Positions 12,300 to 23,735 of a stretch of 64,000 nucleotides of DNA are shown here, piece after piece. The stretch spans positions 29,895,021 to 29,959,020 of the forward strand of contig OX335642.1 of assembly GCA_946894095.1 (NCBI GenBank), given 5' to 3'. A program made the position numbers and the translations under genes. The DNA comes from Incurvaria masculella. Taxonomy: Eukaryota; Arthropoda; Insecta; Lepidoptera; Incurvariidae. A model generated the notes under the pieces. The model saw only the letters and a program-made list of their open reading frames with translations. It was not told the origin of the DNA and did no database searches. Each line of letters begins with the position of its first letter. The stretch's first letter is position 1.

Positions 12300-12620
12300 T
12301 TAAGTGACTGCGACCTTTGAATTATATATCCACTGCTCTACCGCTGAGCTATCCCGACAATTTCCTCAGCAAACTAAGTTCTCGATTTTATTAGATTCGC
12401 CACAATGCTTCCCCTATCTACATACTACTAGATGGTGCTAGTTTCGCATATTGCTCCTATGCTAAGGCATTTTCAACCGATTTAAAAAAAAGGAGGAGGT
12501 TCTCAATTCTTCGGAATCTTTTTTTTTGTCTGAAATTTTTTTCTGATTATTTTGAACTCTATTACAATGCATTAGTGTAGATTTCGTTGTATAACCTGAA
12601 ATTTATGTTATTTATTTACT
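12300..12620 (-). mobile_element. SINE-B composite, second copy
   Basis: Minus-strand head 'attgtcgggatagctcagcg' with a short body. The middle block 'tactagatggtgcta' and 'tttcgcatattg' is shared with 5,510-5,545. A plus-oriented body piece follows ('ttgaactctattacaatgca'). Same architecture as 5,330-5,700. Confidence 0.6.
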
Positions 12621-13057
12621 TACGGAAAAGTACGGTACGGCGGAAAAGTACCACAATGGGTGATCTCCATTATTATGTAAATATGTTATTCGTTTCCAAT
12701 AAAGCAGCACTAAACAAAATGTTTCTCCGAAAGACGAGAAGCGTGAAGGGTACTAAAAACCTGTTTTTATGACACCTTTAGAAAGGGTTCTACTATCATA
12801 AAAAACTCTGCGTCCTCAGCACAGATAATTTGGCTCGAACGCCCAATCAGATGTGCAGAAAATGTTGGGCCCGAGAAACAAGATAGATTTCGTAAATTAT
12901 CTGATAATGTTCTCACGTCATTGAACGTGTGGTGCCTGTGAAACTTTGGGAGCGATGCCTCAGGGCAGGTTTTTGTGACGTGCGTGTAGAATGTTCTAAA
13001 TATCGCCCACCTAATCGGGACTGCACTGCGGGACAAAGAAGCACAGATGCTTTAAAA
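12621..13057. other. No gene recognised
   Basis: No supported coding frame. Open frames on both strands overlap each other and end within the neighbouring SINE. Confidence 0.35.
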
Positions 13058-13437
13058 ATATCTCAGTGGCCCAGTGGCGCGACACTTCGGCGATCGCTCT
13101 CCGAAGTTAAGCAACACTGGGTCCGGTCTGGTCTTGGATGGGTGACCATTAGACCGTTGAGAGAGGCTGGCCGTGGTTCGGATTCCACGTTAAACTGTAG
13201 GTCCCCTTCCTTACTTACTAGGTGGTAGGGTTAATCCCGCCCGGGTTGGTACCATCGCATTGAATGAACGATGGTCGAAGCGGCAATGAAAATTGTCCGT
13301 GTTTTCCATCCAGTTCAATGTAGCCGAGCAATATAAGGAAGGTCCTGGCATGGCACCTAGCTCCCATGTGGTGTGTTGGGCTAATACCATGACAGAAGGT
13401 GTGGTATTAGCCATCATGTCCAGTCACATAAAAAAAA
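13058..13437 (+). mobile_element. SINE-A body with a 5S rRNA-derived head
   Basis: The head (about 13,062-13,165) is 5S-like: 'ctccgaagttaagcaacact' and 'cttggatgggtgacc' correspond to conserved 5S and internal promoter (box C) sequence. From 'gattccacgttaaactgtag' onward the sequence is the same family A body as in the tRNA-headed copies, ending 'ccagtcacataaaaaaaaa'. This is a SINE3-type head on a shared body. Confidence 0.85.
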
Positions 13438-13584
13438 AATTAATATTCAAAATACTCTTCATACATATTCCAAAATTAAGTCATCAAACTCAAACCCATA
13501 GGTACAGTACAAATGGAAACCGGACGTGTACGATAAACAAGGCTGTGTATGACGCCAGGTGGCACTCAGTTGTTCGTTAATTTC

Positions 13585-13952
13585 TCAGGCTGTTCCGACC
13601 CATATAAAGTTGTTTGCACACATAACGCAAAAAGTATTGCACTTTAAGCCACGAATTAATAATAAAAGTTTAATATATTCATATTACTTGCAGCGAAAAC
13701 AATGTCAAAATTTCACGATTATTGTTTTGTTACGATTTATTTAAATACGATTTTTATTTAACAGCGCCATCTAACGGTGTAAAACTTCTAATCGGCAATT
13801 ACAACGAAACCATTAAACCTGAAATTGTGAATATGTTTTTGCTGCAACTACTATGGCTATATTTAATATTTTTGACGAATTCGTGCCTTAAAGTGCAATA
13901 GTTTTTGCGTTCTGTGTAAAAAAAACATTGTATGGGTCGGAATATCCTTAAC
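13585..13952. mobile_element. Long-arm fold-back element
   Basis: Arms of about 150 bp: 'gttccgacccatataaagtt' at the left and its counterpart 'cattgtatgggtcggaat' at the right. Within the arms, 'gcaaaaagtattgcacttta' mirrors 'taaagtgcaatagtttttgc'. The short centre contains 'cagcgccatctaacgg'. No ORF. This is a MITE-like or snapback structure of unknown superfamily. Confidence 0.7.
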
Positions 13953-14011
13953 TTATCAAGTTTATAATTAAGATTTTGTAACTTCATGTGCATCCGCACG
14001 AAATCCTTGCC

Positions 14012-14262
14012 AATATTATAAATGCGAAAGTAACCTAATAGTTGCGTTTTCACGCCTAAACCGATGAACCAATTTTGGTGAATTTTGGTATAGAGATAGT
14101 CTAGATCTTGGAGAAGGCTACCTTTTGTGGCGAAAATTAAACTCTTACGGGGTGAAATAGGGGATGACAGTTCGCATGGGGAACTCATATAATGACCATG
14201 AAATAATTCAACCTGATATCAGTCCAAAACTACATTGACCCGAGCGGGGCCGGACTAGTGAC
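14012..14262. mobile_element. RTE-like non-coding repeat
   Basis: Shares 'attataaatgcgaaagt', 'ctgaaccaattttggtgaa'-type sequence and 'gggaactcatataa' with 56,790-57,005 and 58,215-58,480. It ends in 'cattgacccgagcggggccg'. No coding potential; probably the 3' end of an RTE-type LINE or a derived element. Confidence 0.45.
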
Positions 14263-14726
14263 TAAATATTGTAAATTTTCCAAAGATTTTTGGTAGAAAT
14301 TTCGAAACATTTTGTGCACACAAATAGAGTTTTTTCGATGTTTTGAATGATCAATTTTGTTTGCATGGAACGGTATTCGGTTGATATTTGGATCGAACAT
14401 TAAAGATCAGTCATATATGTACATAAATTGTATAATGTCATAAGCGGCTGGGCATTTTCTTTCATCGCCATGATCTCAATGCATATAAATAAAACAACAA
14501 TTTAAACCCGTAATTTCACGTCGCGCCGCAAGTCGTGAAGGCTGCCGTAAGAATTATAGCGAGCGGTCCCGGAATGAAGATGTCCGGAATTTTTAAACCG
14601 TACGTACCTAATTAAATTGCAACACACCGCACAACGAGCATGGATGGACGGGAATAGCGAAACTCATTCGTGAGGCTGCAGCGTAGCCACGAGTTAGTCC
14701 AAAACGTTTAACTGTAGTTTTTTTTA

Positions 14727-15884
14727 TGCGTCCTGACATGGATGTCTAATACCACACAACTACCGTCATGACATTAGCCTAAAACACCACATTCCCGAAG
14801 GGATTAGGTGCCATGCCAGGACCTTACCTTTATGAGCACGGCTACATTGAACTGGATGGAAAACACGGACAATTTTTTATTGCCGCTTCTACCATCTTTT
14901 CATCCAATGCGATGGTACCAACCCGGGCGGACTTAAGGTGGCCCAACTCGCTCATCTCCCCATACAAACGGGGAAAGAAGATTACGCCCATATTTCTTAT
15001 CAGAGATCCCAAATTTTGCTCAAAAGAGCTTTATTTGATCGAACTAGATGTCTGATGACCGTTGGCATTGTAAAATTGTGTTTGGTTTCTAAGTTATAAG
15101 GTCCGAAAGTTAGAATTTTTCACGCGTTTTATAGAATCACTTTGGTGATTTATTACGCAATGAAAAAGTAAGAAAATCTTAAAAAGATTAGTCATCAGAC
15201 ATAGCTTATTTAATCAAGATTTATAATGTGTTTGGGTTTTGTTCGATTTTTCACTACAGCGGTCGTGGTTTACTTTTAGCTATAAGTCGTTTTGAAATCA
15301 AAATTTTCGTAAATCTTACTAAATCATACACTATGCACATTATCTTTTTTGTGGACATGTTGCATCTTCCTCATCACGGAGCCTGTCTTTTTCTTTGAAA
15401 CAGAGAAGGTCCCAGAGCGCAACAGCACGGTTTTGTACAGTGCCCGCGAATGAGTTAGGCCAACCCGGCAGGACTCCAAAGTTCTTGAATAAAACGCGCG
15501 AAAAATGCGAACTTTCGGACCTTATAACCTAGAAACCAAACACAATTTTACAATGCCAATGGTCATCAGACATCTAGTTCGATCAAATAAAGCTATATTG
15601 AGCAAAATTTTGGATATCTGACAAGAAATATGGGCGTGATCTTCTTTCCCCTTTTGTATAGGGAGATGAGCGGGTTGGGCCACCTTAAACCCTACCACCT
15701 AGTAGGGGAAGGAGACCTACAGTTTTACATGGATTCCGAACCATGGAGCAGCTCGCATTCGTGACGAAAATGCACTTATCGAACTCGGAAAGAGAAAGAC
15801 AGTGGTGCATGTCGGTATTGAACCCAGGCCTCTGGTACGATAGGCCAGTCCCCGCGCCACTAGGCTACGAGCCGCTCGAGTTAG
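14727..15884 (-). mobile_element. SINE-A, tRNA-headed, interrupted by another element
   Basis: Minus-strand SINE in two parts. The tail and 3' body are at 14,727-14,936, and the 5' body and head are at 15,685-15,884 with 'gtaccagaggcctggg' complement and 'tagtggcgcgggg' complement. The two halves join exactly at a TTAA present in intact copies ('gggtttaagcccg'). So the insert at 14,937-15,684 arrived after the SINE. Confidence 0.85.
14937..15684. mobile_element. 748-bp TTAA-flanked inverted-repeat element
   Basis: Flanked by TTAA at 14,933-14,936 and 15,685-15,688. Terminal inverted repeats of about 195 bp begin 'ggtggcccaac' and are over 90% identical by eye. The centre (15,176-15,460) is shared with 24,828-25,108, and a right-arm relative lies at 29,640-29,815. 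No ORF: it is non-autonomous. TTAA duplication is the piggyBac hallmark, but the terminal bases are not the usual piggyBac CCC start, so the superfamily is uncertain. Confidence 0.8.
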
Positions 15885-16170
15885 TTTGCTTAGGAATTCA
15901 GGACGCAAGACATCGAATATTGTTGAACTAAATAGCGTCCTGTGAAGTTATTACCTGTTCTTATGTGTACCTGGAACTCGATAAATTCAGTAGTGAGCTA
16001 ATTCTCACTACTGATTTTCTATTTAAGAACTCGCTCGCCAGCCGCAATTACATGAAATGCTGCTACTCCGCCGCGCGCCGGGCCGATACAATCGAGTTTC
16101 GGTTGCTACTCCCGTCATTTCGTGCTCGCTGGGACCGCACTACTACCACAGGACCGCCGCAGACCGCGCA
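15885..16170. repeat. Fragment of a dispersed repeat
   Basis: 'ggaattcaggacgcaagaca' and 'tagcgtcctgtgaagtt' have relatives near 17,005-17,045, 21,665-21,735 and 34,400-34,440. GC content rises at 16,060-16,150. I cannot define its ends or class. Confidence 0.35.
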
Positions 16171-16177
16171 CACTTTG

Positions 16178-16400
16178 ATTCAAATTCAAAATTCATTTAT
16201 TTGCAAATAGTTACAACCGAATATAGATATCGAATTCCTGCTCTCTACTTACATCGTCATTTGTTTGATCTGTGATATATCTCGGTATTTTGTTGTAGAT
16301 TATACCTAGCACTGTTAAAGTGTAGGCTCTTTTGGAATGTTTTTTGTATATGTTATATTTTAGATTATATTTTTATAATTATATTTTAGAACTCTCTTTT
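16178..16400 (-). mobile_element. LINE 3'-end fragment related to the 52-kb LINE
   Basis: On the minus strand two frames encode TFQKSLHFNSAR, then IIYNKIPRYITDQ after a one-base shift. These match FQKSLKF and IYNKIP near the C-terminus of the ORF at 52,000-53,925. The 3' end is a 'gaattttgaatttgaatc' tandem tail. It is 5'-truncated and frameshifted. Confidence 0.6.
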
Positions 16401-16539
16401 TTCATGCACCGCCTGTCGTTATGTCACAGCGACAAAGGAGGGAGCCAATTTGTCAAACAATGTCGATAGCATCGGCCATGGTGAATTAAGTGGCCGGGCT
16501 AACAGGCAAATGAGTTATAAAATCTGACTTTAAGTCGGA

Positions 16540-16869
16540 TGAGCGACTCGTAGCCTAGTGGTGCGGGGTCTAGCGACTAGTCTAGCATAACAGAGGCCTG
16601 GGTTCAATTCCAACATGCACCACTGTCTTTCTCTTTCCGAGTTAGATAAGTGCATTTCGTCACGAATGCCAGCTGCTCCATGGTTTGGAATCCATGTAAA
16701 ACTGTAGGTCCCCTTCCCCTACTAGGTGGTAGGGTTTTGAGCCCGCCCGGGTTGGTATCGCATTGGATGAAAAGATGGTCGAAGCGGAAATGAAAAATTG
16801 TCCGTGTTTTCCGTGCTCATAAAGGGATGGGTGGTATTAGCCATCCATGTCAGGTCGCATAAAAAAAGT
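16540..16869 (+). mobile_element. SINE-A, tRNA-headed, with internal deletions
   Basis: Head 'gactcgtagcctagtggtgc' and B-box 'gggttcaattcc' are kept, and the body runs to 'caggtcgcataaaaaaag'. Compared with the full copy it lacks part of the 'ccatccagttcaatgtag' block and most of the segment between 'cataaaggga' and 'gtggtattagcc'. Confidence 0.8.
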
Positions 16870-17051
16870 TTAATTCCATACCACGCTGACTGGTCTATTC
16901 ACTTGACCGAATAACAGCATGCTACGAAATGCAATTACTTTACCATGGCCACCCCCAGATCGCTGATCTTCCCGAGGCCCGACGACATATAAGAGCATGT
17001 AAGAACTTCACAGGACGCTATGTCATGCAATGAACATTCGTTATAGCGCGT

Positions 17052-17190
17052 GATGAAAAATGGTCTATGTTTTCCATCCAGTTAAATGTAGTCGTGCTTA
17101 TAAAGGGATGGTTCCGGTATATGACCTAATTTCTTCGGGAAAGAGGTGTGGGAGACTAATATCAGGACAGTAGGTGTGATATTAGCCAGA
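17052..17190 (+). mobile_element. SINE-A body and tail fragment
   Basis: Body blocks 'ttttccatccagttaaatgt', 'gacctaatttcttcggga' and 'gacagtaggtgtgatattag' without a head. Diverged, 5'-truncated copy. Confidence 0.6.
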
Positions 17191-17830
17191 TGTTGTGAAA
17201 TAACCTTAAACTTGGGGGCGAAGCTCTGGCGAAACTTAAACTACTGGATCTCTTGACTTCCTTGTATTTAATTAATAAAGAAGTATCACTACATAGTATA
17301 AAACAAATTCGCTTTCTCTGTCCCGATATCCTTATGTATGCTTAAATCTTTAAAACTACACAACGGATTTTGATGCGGTTTTTTTCATAGATAGAGTGAT
17401 TGAAGAGGAAGGTTTATATGTACATATAATAACATGCATTAAATAGTGGAGAAATACTGTTATTTTTTTAGGTTTCCAATGTGATGTCGTAAAAAATTAC
17501 ATTGTTTCTGCTTATATTGCAAACGCAGGCTGAACCCTACGAGATTTATCAAAATAATGTACTAAGTATTGTACACATTGAAAAGGTCTACAGAAAACTC
17601 CGCGGTGGTATAGGTCTATCCCTTATGGATATCCCACAATAACATTTTTTCGTCGTTTACTTTTTACGACAAATAATGGCTAATTTTCGAAGCGATTTTA
17701 ACCAATACAGCATTAATCCTTATCCAATTAAATACCTTAAATACATTGTTGATTTAATATAGGTCTATATGGCCCTTACTGCATATGATTTAAATGAATA
17801 TTTTCGAAGATATTACAGATTTAAAAATTG

Positions 17831-17890
17831 CGGGACGTAGCGTTTGCGGCGGTACCGGCCGGCCGGGGCGGCGGGAGGCCGCGGTTCTCC
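17831..17890. other. GC-rich filler patch
   Basis: About 60 bases of almost pure G and C ('ggcggtaccggccggccgg') in a strongly AT-rich region, between a repeat boundary and a truncated mariner. Origin not recognised; it may be rDNA-like or filler from a repaired break. Confidence 0.4.
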
Positions 17891-17953
17891 CTATAGCACT
17901 CTGAATTTAGCAGCGATCGGACGCATTTATTATCGAAGCTCTTTAATATTTAA

Positions 17954-18517
17954 TTAACCCGGGCGAGTTAACCCGGGTTTCGCCACAGTCTGTGAAGCTT
18001 GACCGGCCTTTGACCACGACCTTTTTCGCACGTTCTTGTCGTACGTGATCCACTTTTCATCACCAGTTATCAGCTTCTTCAAAAATGGTTCGGTTTCAAT
18101 ACGTCGTAATAAAGAATCACAAATGAGTACACGGTTCATTAGGTTTCTTTCAGTGAGCTCGTGAGGTACCCAAATATCGAGCTTTTTTGTGTACCCAGTT
18201 TTTTTCAAATGCGCCAAAACTGTTTTGTGGTCAATTCCTAGTTCTTCAGCTACGTCGTAACTACTGATATGCCGATCTTGCTCCACTTTTTCAAAAATGG
18301 CATCCATTTTATCCGTAATAGGGCGACCAGAGCGACGTGCATCTTTGACATCAAAATTTCCGGATTGAAAACGCTTAAACCAAATTTGTGCTACTCTCAC
18401 AGACACTGCACTAGGTCCATAAACATCGCAAATTTTTTTCGCGGCCTGCGTTGCATTTTTACCTTTTTTGTAGTAAAATTTTAAAATGTATCGAATTTCT
18501 TCATTAGATTCACTCAT
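17954..18517 (-). pseudogene. Mariner transposase, C-terminally truncated
   Basis: The 187-codon frame is the N-terminal half of a mariner transposase (normally about 345 residues). A helix-turn-helix DNA-binding region spans residues about 1-110 (FYYKKGKNATQAAKKICDVYG, RRSGRPITDK, EELGIDHKTVLAHLKKTGY). The start of the catalytic domain has ITGDEKWITYDN-like sequence holding the first Asp of the DD34D triad. Homology stops after SQTVAKPGLT, and the last few residues are read from junction DNA. The second and third catalytic Asp are missing, so it cannot transpose. The irritans/cecropia-type subfamily is only a guess. Confidence 0.9.
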
Positions 18518-18698
18518 TTTGACAGTACGAAAAACAAATGAGAATCACACATTTTCCTAATTTGAATTTGGAATTATGTTCTTTAAAATTTAAACTTTCA
18601 ATGATACCAAAACCAGCCAGATACAAATAGTATAGCCAAAGAGATTTTATTACAAGTTCATACATACTATAATGCGAAAAGACTTTTTCCCCGACCTA
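17967..18698 (-). mobile_element. 5' half of a mariner element
   Basis: The outer terminus reads on the minus strand from TA at 18,697-18,698 into 'ggtcggggaaaaagtctttt', a mariner-style inverted terminal repeat. The 5' UTR and truncated transposase follow. The 3' terminal repeat is absent; the break at about 17,967 abuts unrelated sequence. Confidence 0.75.
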
Positions 18699-18951
18699 TT
18701 ATTTCAATGTAGGAACTCTACGTAAAAAGGGTTTATTTGTGTATCATGGCGTCAAAATATATTTTTGTTTAAATTATATTATGCCCGTGCAAAGCCGGGA
18801 CGGGCTGCTAGTATATAATATAATAAAGATATTCATATTATATATAAATATTCAAGAAAAAGTCCTTGTGAAAAATGTACCTTTTCTTTGCAATTCTTGT
18901 TATGGTGCTGTCTCTAGAACAAACACAAAAACAACAATCGTTGTTATTAAT

Positions 18952-19232
18952 ATTATGTCTGCCTACAGAACCAATACTGTAAAAATAAGTAAATAAGTAA
19001 ATAAATCAATAAATACGTAAATAAATAAGAAAAACAGCTAATCTGGTTGTATGTAGCTGAATGCCCCCTCTTGTGTCCCGCGCCGCCGTCTCTATGCGGA
19101 TCGGATGGCGCGAGCCGCGCCCCTGGAGCTGCAATGGGGTGCAGGGAGTGCAGGATCGGGAATCGGGAGCCGATCCTGAAACACAACATATATATCGTAA
19201 AAAGCAGTAATATATCTGTAGGCAGACATAAT
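18952..19232. mobile_element. Short element with 18-bp perfect terminal inverted repeats
   Basis: 'attatgtctgcctacaga' at 18,952-18,969 is exactly inverted at 19,215-19,232. The interior holds an AT-rich half and a GC-rich half (19,060-19,180) with 'gggatcgggagccgatcctg'-like local inversion. No ORF. Probably a MITE. Confidence 0.55.
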
Positions 19233-20879
19233 ATTCTTTTCAATTCGCGAGTGACAGATTAATATTCGCTCTACTTATGAAATAGACCTTTATCCTTTAT
19301 ATAAATCATTATTAATCGCCAGGAATATCTGGCGACAGTATTGTCCCAGTTCCCTTAAACAGTTTTATAAATTGTAATAAATACCTAAATCCGAACCTGT
19401 AAATTACCTGTTTCGTTAAATTAAATGTCTAAGTAAACACTTGCATGCATATAATCACTGTGGCCGTCAAACACAATCTAAGAGAAAAACATGTTTGCAG
19501 GCGTTCCTATAAGGAAAAGTGCTACCATCACCACGTACGTACTGATTTAGCACCTCATAATTTCTTACTGGTTCTCTTCTTACGGAGAATGCGCGCAGCG
19601 TAAAAAGATATCTTCGCATAGGAAATGCAAAAACCGAAGGTGATTACGCTGTCACTTGCCACGAGAGTTCTTGGAATGTATTTATTTTTACATACTCGTC
19701 TTTACTTAACCGTGTTATTGCTGAGTCTGTGGTTTTCGAGGTATGGATGCAAAAAAATGTTTTTAAATTCTGCATTTTAATTCTACTCATACAATAAAAC
19801 ACTAGCATGAAGATGGCGCCACATCCTACCGTCGCTATTTGTGCTAAACTTCCCAAAAATGGGCAGTTAGAAACTATGAACTCTATTGGCGAGCACATAT
19901 ATAATTCAATGAAACATTTATTTAATTAATAATAAGATAAAACAAGTTAACAAAAAGTTTACCATTTGTGAGATAATTATGAGGCAAATGGTAAAGAGTT
20001 ACTTATTGTAAATAGCATGTTTTTGTACAATCTAATAATAAGAAAAGCCCATTTATTAAATCAAATTATTTGATAGAACTTATTTTTTTAATAATTTGGA
20101 ATAACGAATTTATTACTATTTTCAGATTTACGCGGGACATAACTATATATAATATTGTGAGGCTCCGAAACGTCGAACAGCACGTCCTGCTTCTCATACG
20201 CGCGGTAAACGTCAAACTAAATATGAACGAATTTATTTTATCAAATTAAGCTGGTTCCCATTGCGTATACGCCTCCTCCATTTCCTACTCATGATATTTA
20301 TTAATATGATGTATCTCTTATATATATATCTATACATATTATCACAGCATCGTTTTTTTAAAGTTTCCATAATGTATCAAAGAGGCACTCCGGATGGGGC
20401 ATGCTCTTGTCTAGATCATTAGAGATCTTATTAAACCAAATGCTGCCAACTGTCCAACATGAAATATTCGATTCCATCAGACAATGCAGAGTGATAAATG
20501 ATCGGTAGTTTTGATCCAAGCGTAGAAAGTTACGCCGCGCGGCAAGGATCTATAGATCGGATCTATGCGTGCGGCGCTGAAGTTGACATGCCGCGCGCGC
20601 GCTCGGCCAATCGCAGCGCAGCCGGCTCTAGTGATGGGACGCGAAAATTGGAGCACGGTATCGATAGTTCTGCAAGAAACGTCTTTGAGTGTTCATCAAG
20701 TATACCTGGATCTGTAACTTAAGACAAAATATGTTCTTACCGTTAAACAACATCAATTTAATTGATGTGTGGTTTCCAGGACATGAAAATAAGACGAAGA
20801 AGAAGATAAAAATGAGGCGACTAAGGAATTGGTCGCTCTTTCTCGTTTCGGAGTATTTACTCACTAAACGCCGCCTGTG
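19233..20879. other. No gene recognised; local GC-rich palindromic patch
   Basis: Mostly AT-rich. At 20,530-20,640 CpG-rich sequence appears ('ccgcgcgcgcgctcggcc', with 'aggatctatagatcggatct' nearby). No coding region is supported. Confidence 0.35.
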
Positions 20880-21065
20880 TTCAAACCATCGCATTGAATA
20901 AACTATAGCCGAAGCAGCAATAAAAAGTTATCCGTATTTTCCATAAATATAGTTCAATGCAGCAGTGAAGTCTGAGGAAAGTCCTAGCCTGGCACCTCAT
21001 TTCCATATAGTTTGTTAAGCTAATATCATGACAGTAGGTGTAGTATTAGCCATTCATGTTCCAGC
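20880..21065 (+). mobile_element. SINE-A body and tail, diverged
   Basis: Recognisable 'accatcgcattgaataaac', 'agcctggcacctcatttcc' and 'gtagtattagccattcatg'. Older than most copies; no head. Confidence 0.6.
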
Positions 21066-21584
21066 ACCTAGAGAGACACGAAAACCTCCCTCGTTTTTTG
21101 GTCCTCTTTCACTGAACCTCAAGAATACAAATGAATATTTCGGTTGCATGAACTAGGAAAATGAAATACCTACCTTAGATTAAATTTTCGACATCATTTT
21201 AAGTCTTCAAATTTAAAAAATCCGCTTGCGATCCATCACTTCTCGTAATTTTTTTTACTGACAACATGGCTCCATTGCCCTAGCTAGATAAAAAAGAACC
21301 GACATGAGACTTCGCGGTAAGTATTTTTAAAAATGTTTTTAAATTTACAGACATCACAAAATATTATAGTATATAAGAGTACGCTTCATAAAAGTCGTCG
21401 CTACATAGTTACCATATGAATTGATCTCGGTCAGTTTATTTACTTTGAAACATGCTGAAAAATTCTACCCAACCATGGAAACAACATACATATTATTTTA
21501 AGTGAAACTTATTTATGCAGGGTACAGAATTTTTTTCATTACGTGTGATGCGTTAAACGTAAGGTGATCACATTATATTGGCCA

Positions 21585-21815
21585 CAGGAGTGGCCACCGA
21601 AACTCGTTTTTATTCGGACGGTGTAGCCACTCTTTCAAAAGAGTTAGCTTACGAATTCGCTCACTAAGAATTTTCAGGACACTATTATGTTTAGTGCAAC
21701 GAACATTCGATTTTGCGCGTCCCGAATTCAGAAGCGAACTTACTACAGTCAGTGATTTTCCACTAACTCGTGGCTATGCTGCCGCCATACGAATGGGTTT
21801 CGATGGCCACCCCCG
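21585..21815. mobile_element. Element with about 40-bp imperfect terminal inverted repeats
   Basis: The left end 'gtggccaccgaaactcgttt' mirrors the right end 'gggtttcgatggccac', and the internal 'ggtgtagccac' mirrors 'gtggctatgctgccgcc'. Related pieces occur at about 14,640-14,700 and 34,080-34,130. No ORF. Confidence 0.5.
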
Positions 21816-23504
21816 TCCTTCCTTAATCGTTGTATATTGGTATGTATGTGTGAATATCTGTGTATGTTTAAGCCGCTCGTCGATATTAGTGGAGTTTCAT
21901 CTGGTGGGTGTGATAGAACTCCACTTCGACCAAGCTTCTGTAAATTTATTTTTTCCTAAATCGAGGAACCCATTATTATTATTTTTTATTTCTTGGAGCC
22001 CCTTTATTTTACATAATATTTCTAAACGTTAAAGCCCCGAAATTGCCAGGTGAACATAGAGCCAGAGCAGATATTGGAGATTAAAAAAATCGTCATGTAT
22101 TGGTGCGGATGTTTAAGTATGATTGAGTATTTGTTTGTATTTGGATAGTAAGTTCAGCCTAGTTTGGTCTTGTCTTATAGTTGAGTGTTAAAACCAACAT
22201 ACTTTCACTCCCCCGTCTACTCAGGAGACGTTTGGGCCATTGTTGGCATCAGCTCTTAATAATGTAATATAATAATAAATGTAATGAAATGTAATTATCT
22301 ATTATGTCCCAATTTTTTATTTATAAAAATATTGTATAATTTTTAGTTTGGTAATAAAACATGGTAAATTTTTTATTGTACTGGCATCCAGTGTTCAGCT
22401 TTGTTCTAAGTCTCTAGTTCATCGTAAAACTGAAAATGAATCGTTAAATTTGTACCGAAAATAAAAGACAGACATACTGAAAGCGAGTTAATAAAAAACA
22501 TGTTAATAAGTTATCCTGATATCGAATAACACAGTTGGAAACAAATTACATCGGTTTTGTCGTCATAGTTTAATCGACAGCTGCACATCGCTGGCTAGGG
22601 CCGGGCGCGGAGTGCCATGTCCATATGGAGTCGATTTAATGAAGCCAACATGCCGAGACGTTGCCCCGCACCAATCAATCAGCAAGCGTAGCCTTTAACG
22701 TGTTTTTATCGATACATTCTTCGATTTAAAAATGTACGTACACAACACTATACATGCGCACTTTGACTCACCGTGCTTTATGTGTATTGTTTTTTTATAA
22801 TAAATAGCTTGTGAGCGCATTTTTGCCACTGTTCTCTGGGTTGATGAATTGCTGCAGAATTATATGATTCGCTTTATGGTGAAATTTTAAAAATTGTATA
22901 TTTAAAATAATGACAAATGAAGATCTGCTAAAAGTGGTTTGCAAGATTAAAATTAGGATTACGAAGTAATTGAGAGTAGTTGTTTTTTAACTGGTATCTA
23001 AAATTGTGAAAGCACATCGACAGTAAGATTGGAATGAATCAATATGTTCGCCTTTTTACAGTTTTGTTATTGTTTTGTATTGTTGCGTTTGTTTAATTTT
23101 TCACGATAAATTACGTAGTCATTCTATGCGTCTTAACAAAGTAGAACCTAGCTAATGGTGTAGAATTATTGATTTTATAATTTCTTTGTTATGGTGATAT
23201 ATTGATGTAAACACCTTGATTTGTAATTATATTTTTACATTTATTGGATTTGGCATAACCGTTACCTATTTAATTTGAGGTATGACAAATACATTTAAGA
23301 GGATAATAAATGAGAATAATGAGGGGATCAAGTTCCAAGCGATGGTGCGTGTTGGTTTCCTCAGTCAAATTAAAAATATTCTCTTGAAATTTTGCACATG
23401 AAAAAAATCAATTGAGAGCTACGTTTGTTTATTTTTTATAACTCATTTTGTATTATTTTTTTGTACGCCTTTTTGTATTTTTATACACATTTTTTTATTT
23501 AAAA
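21816..23504. other. No gene recognised
   Basis: About 1.7 kb of AT-rich DNA. A moderately GC-rich patch lies at 22,585-22,680. No splice-bounded open exon with coding character was found on either strand. Confidence 0.4.
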
Positions 23505-23625
23505 AATCCATGTCAAACTGCAGGTCCCCTTACCCTATCTAAATGGGTAATGCCCACCCGGGCTTGTACCACCGCATTGGATGAAACTTGGTTTGAAGCG
23601 GTAATTGTCCGTATATTGGGCTATC
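23505..23625 (+). mobile_element. SINE-A body fragment
   Basis: 'ccatgtcaaactgcaggtcc', 'cacccgggcttgtaccacc' and 'gcattggatgaaacttgg' align to the middle of the body. Both ends are missing. Confidence 0.6.
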
Positions 23626-23735
23626 ATGATTTTCAATCTACGTCAGCCTCGACAAAAAAGCGATTTTATTTAGATACCATAATATACAGCCGATGTCCAT
23701 CTGGAATAATATACCTTTCCAATAATGAAATAGAT

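Larger units (their letters stand above)
17286..18811 (-). mobile_element. RTE-like repeat split by mariner
   Basis: The minus strand starts 'ctagcagcccgtcccggctt' (18,811 leftward) and ends 'ttttatactatgtagtga' at 17,286. It is the same element as 32,477-33,066, about 590 bp when uninterrupted. Here the left and right parts are separated by a mariner piece (17,967-18,698) and a 60-bp very GC-rich patch (17,831-17,890). It is non-coding, so presumably mobilised in trans. Confidence 0.6.

Noticed and set aside
13062..13165. 5S rRNA gene
   Set aside because: Only part of 5S is present and it is fused to the family A SINE body, with other copies at 44.9 and 61.1 kb.
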